Assembly: GCA_021286855.1 (NCBI GenBank)
Contig: JAJTBO010000030.1
Span: forward strand, 1 to 35,852
Reading direction: 5' to 3'
From: Hyphomicrobiales bacterium
Lineage (GTDB): Bacteria > Pseudomonadota > Alphaproteobacteria > Rhizobiales > Ancalomicrobiaceae
DNA length: 35,852 bases
This document shows positions 32,078 to 35,852 of the stretch, piece by piece. The translations under genes and the position numbers were made by a program. The notes beneath the pieces were generated by a model. The model saw only the letters and a list, made by a program, of their open reading frames with translations. It ran no database searches and had not been told where the DNA came from. Position 1 is the stretch's first letter. Each line of letters opens with the position of its first letter.

Positions 32078-35852
<3,775 letters not shown>

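Overview
This is a GC-rich, densely coded stretch of what looks like an alphaproteobacterial chromosome, most likely order Hyphomicrobiales (Rhizobiales). The evidence is gene content: ornithine decarboxylase plus homospermidine synthase with a speF-like leader, a zinc operon behind a Zur-type palindrome, a CtrA-type TTAA-N7-TTAA array, a DUF459 protein, and GltB/GltD. I cannot name the genus. There is no tRNA, rRNA, CRISPR array, insertion sequence, integrase or phage gene. Base and codon use look even throughout, so this reads as core or stable accessory chromosome rather than an island.

Layout. (1) 1-5915, + strand: a branched-chain-amino-acid-type ABC transporter (LivG end, LivH, LivM, binding protein, LivF) ending in a phenylacetate-CoA-ligase-like protein, so the cargo is probably a carboxylic acid rather than leucine. 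(2) 6039-8735, - strand: a LysR regulator, a DUF1007 protein and a NicO-type Ni/Co permease. (3) 8921-13545, + strand: a polyamine locus with a strong promoter, a roughly 540-nt leader, ornithine decarboxylase, a GNAT acetyltransferase, a TPR-like protein and homospermidine synthase, closed by a clear terminator. (4) 13658-15930, + strand: a methyl-accepting chemotaxis protein and an unknown four-helix membrane protein.

(5) 15938-20881, - strand: a six-gene zinc operon (His-rich membrane peptide, ZnuC, ZnuB, ZnuA, CobW-type GTPase, WD40 protein) read from one promoter whose -10 lies inside a Zur-like palindrome. (6) 20987-23544, + strand: ferrochelatase, then an SPFH/NfeD membrane pair. (7) 23698-26274: an outer-membrane beta-barrel protein convergent with galU. 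(8) 26468-30494, + strand: a triple TTAA array, then a Tat/lipoprotein-type lytic transglycosylase, an SGNH-fold DUF459 protein that has lost its catalytic Ser and His, a half-size EamA protein and an unknown protein, ending in a 14-bp terminator hairpin. (9) 30515-35852, - strand: gltD and most of gltB (its 5' end lies outside the window).

I did not find a convincing new multi-gene system. The best leads are the leader RNA with three mutually exclusive pairings before ornithine decarboxylase, the nearly leaderless His-rich zinc peptide, the DUF459 pseudo-hydrolase beside a probable CtrA-controlled murein hydrolase, and the AMP-ligase-like protein without a recognisable P-loop. All functions are read from sequence by eye; no database search or folding program was run.
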